Shown: positions 62,186 through 64,000 of the stretch, piece after piece | Layout of the letters: every line of letters begins with the position of its first letter | How positions within the stretch are numbered: the first letter of the stretch is position 1 | Program-made: the position numbers and the translations under genes | DNA from: Aspidapion aeneum | Lineage: Eukaryota; Arthropoda; Insecta; Coleoptera; Brentidae | NCBI GenBank assembly: GCA_963576565.1 | Contig: OY755039.1 | Coordinates: 136,495,869-136,559,868, forward strand | Direction: 5' to 3' | DNA length: 64,000 nucleotides | The notes under the pieces: model-generated | The model's input: the letters and a program-made list of their open reading frames with translations, nothing else | Database searches by the model: none | Told to the model about the DNA's origin: nothing

Positions 62186-64000
62186 AACCTAGCAAGCCCA
62201 CCTCAATAAAAATTTAAAAAATATATTCCAGAATTATGTGCTTTTTATGTGCTAATTTCGTCCACTTTTTAAAATTTTTGTGCTCCTTTGGTTTCCACGG
62301 AAATTTAAAAAAATGATTGGCGTGCTAGCTTTATATAAAGCTAGCAAGCCCATACAGAAATAATCAATATTTTTATAATATTTATATGCGAAAATTAAGT
62401 GCTTTTTATGTGCTCCCGTTTGCTAAAAACAAAATTCCATTTATCAAGTTTTTAACCTTTTTTTTTAAAGAAAATGTGTGGGCTGGCTAGGTTTATATAA
62501 ACCTAGCAAGCCCACCTCAATAAACCTCAATAAAAATAAATAAAATACATTCCAGAATTATGTGCTCTTTATGTGCTAATTTCGTCCACTTTTTAAAATT
62601 TTTGTGCTCCTTTGGTTTCCACGGAAATTTAAAAAAATGATTGGCGTGCTAGCTTTATATAAAGCTAGCAAGCCCATACAGAAATAATCAATATTTTTAT
62701 AATATTTATATGCGAAAATTAAGTGCTTTTTATGTGCTCCCGTTTGCTAAAAACAAAATTCCATTTATCAAGTTTTTAACCTTTTTTTTTTAAGAAAATG
62801 TGTGGGCTGGCTAGGTTTATATAAACCTAGCAAGCCCATACAGAAATAATCAATATTTTTATAATATTTATATGCGAAAATTAAGTGCTTTTTATGTGCT
62901 CCCGTTTGCTAAAAACAAAATTTCATTTATCAAGCTTTTAAGCTTTTTTTGTTAAAAAATGTGTGGGCTGGCTAGGTTTATATAAACCTAGCAAGCCCAT
63001 ACAGAAATAATCAATATTTTTATAATATTTATATGCGAAAATTAAGTGCTTTTTATGTGCTCCCGTTTGTTAAAAACAAAATTTCATTTATCAAGTTTTT
63101 AAGCTTTTTTTTTTTTAAAAATGTGTGGGCTGGCTAGGTTTATATAAACCTAGCAAGCCCATACAGAAATAATCAATATTTTTATAATATTTATATGCGA
63201 AAATTAAGTGCTTTTTATGTGCTCCCGTTTGCTAAAAACAAAATTTCATTTATCAAGTTTTTAAGCTTTTTTAAAAAAAAAAATGTGTGGGCTGGCTATG
63301 TTTATATAAACCTAGCAAGCCCACCTCAATAAAAATAAATAAAATACATTCCAGAATTATGTGCTCTTTATGTGCTAATTTCGTCCACTTTTTAAAATTT
63401 TTGTGCTTCTTTGGTTTCCACGGAAATTTAAAAAAATAATTGACGTGCTAGCTTTATATAAAGCTAGCAAGCCAATGCAAAAATTATAAATATTTTTAAG
63501 CCCACCTCAATAAAAATTTAAAAAATTTATTCCAGAATTATGTGCTCTTTATGTGCTAATTTCGTCCACTTTTTAAAATTTTTGTGCTCCTTTGGTTTCC
63601 ACGGAAATTTAAAAAAATGATTGGCGTGCTAGCTTTATATAAAGCTAGCAAGCCCATACAGAAATAATCAATATTTTTATAATATTTATATGCGAAAATT
63701 AAGTGCTTTTTATGTGCTCCCGTTTGCTAAAAACAAAATTCCATTTATCAAGTTTTTAAGCTTTTTTTAAAAAAAAAATGTGTGGGCTGGCTATGTTTAT
63801 ATAAACCTAGCAAGCCCACCTCAATAAAAATAAATAAAATACATTCCAGAATTATGTGCTCTTTATGTGCTAATTTCGTCCACTTTTTAAAATTTTTGTG
63901 CTTCTTTGGTTTCCACGGAAATTTAAAAAAATAATTGACGTGCTAGCTTTATATAAAGCTAGCAAGCCAATGCAAAAATTATAAATATTTTTATGCCCAC
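62186..64000. repeat. Compound tandem array of two units, each ending in a 22-bp palindrome
   Basis: Unit X (152-160 bp; CATTCCAGAATTATGTGCTC, TTCGTCCACTTTTTAAAATT) ends with a palindrome of half-site GCTAGCTTTAT. Unit Y (161-162 bp; AATAATCAATATTTTTATAA, GCTCCCGTTTGCTAAAAAC) ends with a palindrome of half-site GCTAGGTTTAT. Palindromes end at 62345 (X), 62507 (Y), 62669 (X), 62831, 62992, 63154, 63316 (Y), 63468 (X), 63649 (X, after a ~30-bp remnant), 63811 (Y) and 63963 (X). Each unit starts AAGCCC. Later Y copies have CTATG for CTAGG. The array continues past the window. Confidence 0.92.

Noticed and set aside
1..64000. CRISPR arrays, operons, tRNA or rRNA genes
   Set aside because: The tandem repeats have no spacer structure and the genes are spliced; no cloverleaf or rRNA core sequence was noticed by eye.

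Overview
The window looks like beetle nuclear DNA: very AT-rich, spliced genes with short exons and long introns, and a dense layer of transposable elements. The only host-type genes I can support are two tandem, same-strand (+) paralogues of the ANL superfamily (acyl-CoA synthetase / luciferin 4-monooxygenase-like). Expanded tandem families of this kind are typical of Coleoptera. The beetle assignment is inference, and no species is claimed.

Gene 1 enters from the left. Its last three exons are visible (4458-4622, 7292-7420, 18727-19248). Earlier exons are either upstream of the window or lost. Gene 2 is complete: seven exons (37486-37593, 38960-39116, 40978-41356, 44746-44896, 45688-45852, 50373-50501, 56601-57122) join with GT/AG junctions and compatible phases into 1611 nt, or 536 residues without an internal stop. 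The paralogues share the same exon lengths and phases for the last three exons. Both keep the general ANL fold signatures (YGSTE, a DGF..QD segment, a C-terminal lysine), but several otherwise conserved glycines are replaced, so ordinary adenylation activity is uncertain.

Everything else is mostly mobile DNA. Retroelements: a near full-length RTE-type LINE with a 13-bp target duplication (23407-26674, minus), a CR1/Jockey-group LINE (about 30542-33560, minus), a Penelope-like fragment (27294-28215, minus), and an internally deleted LINE fragment (59490-60330, plus). DNA elements: a Harbinger-type element with a transposase N-terminal piece (46134-47044), a decayed Tc1-like transposase (53600-54145), pogo-like MITEs, hAT-like MITEs, CAGTGGCG-ended elements, and a family with ends CACCAGTATTTACT and 3-bp TTA/TAA duplications (four copies).

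The most distinctive structure is a recurring design of terminal inverted repeats enclosing tandem arrays: a 3-kb foldback with a ~118-bp repeat in both orientations (8925-11880), an array punctuated by a ~40-bp palindrome (16546-17355), a ~180-bp repeat inside a 1.46-kb element (55010-56475), and a compound array of two unit types, each ending in a 22-bp palindrome, running off the right edge (62186-64000). I found no tRNA, rRNA, CRISPR or prokaryotic-type operon.
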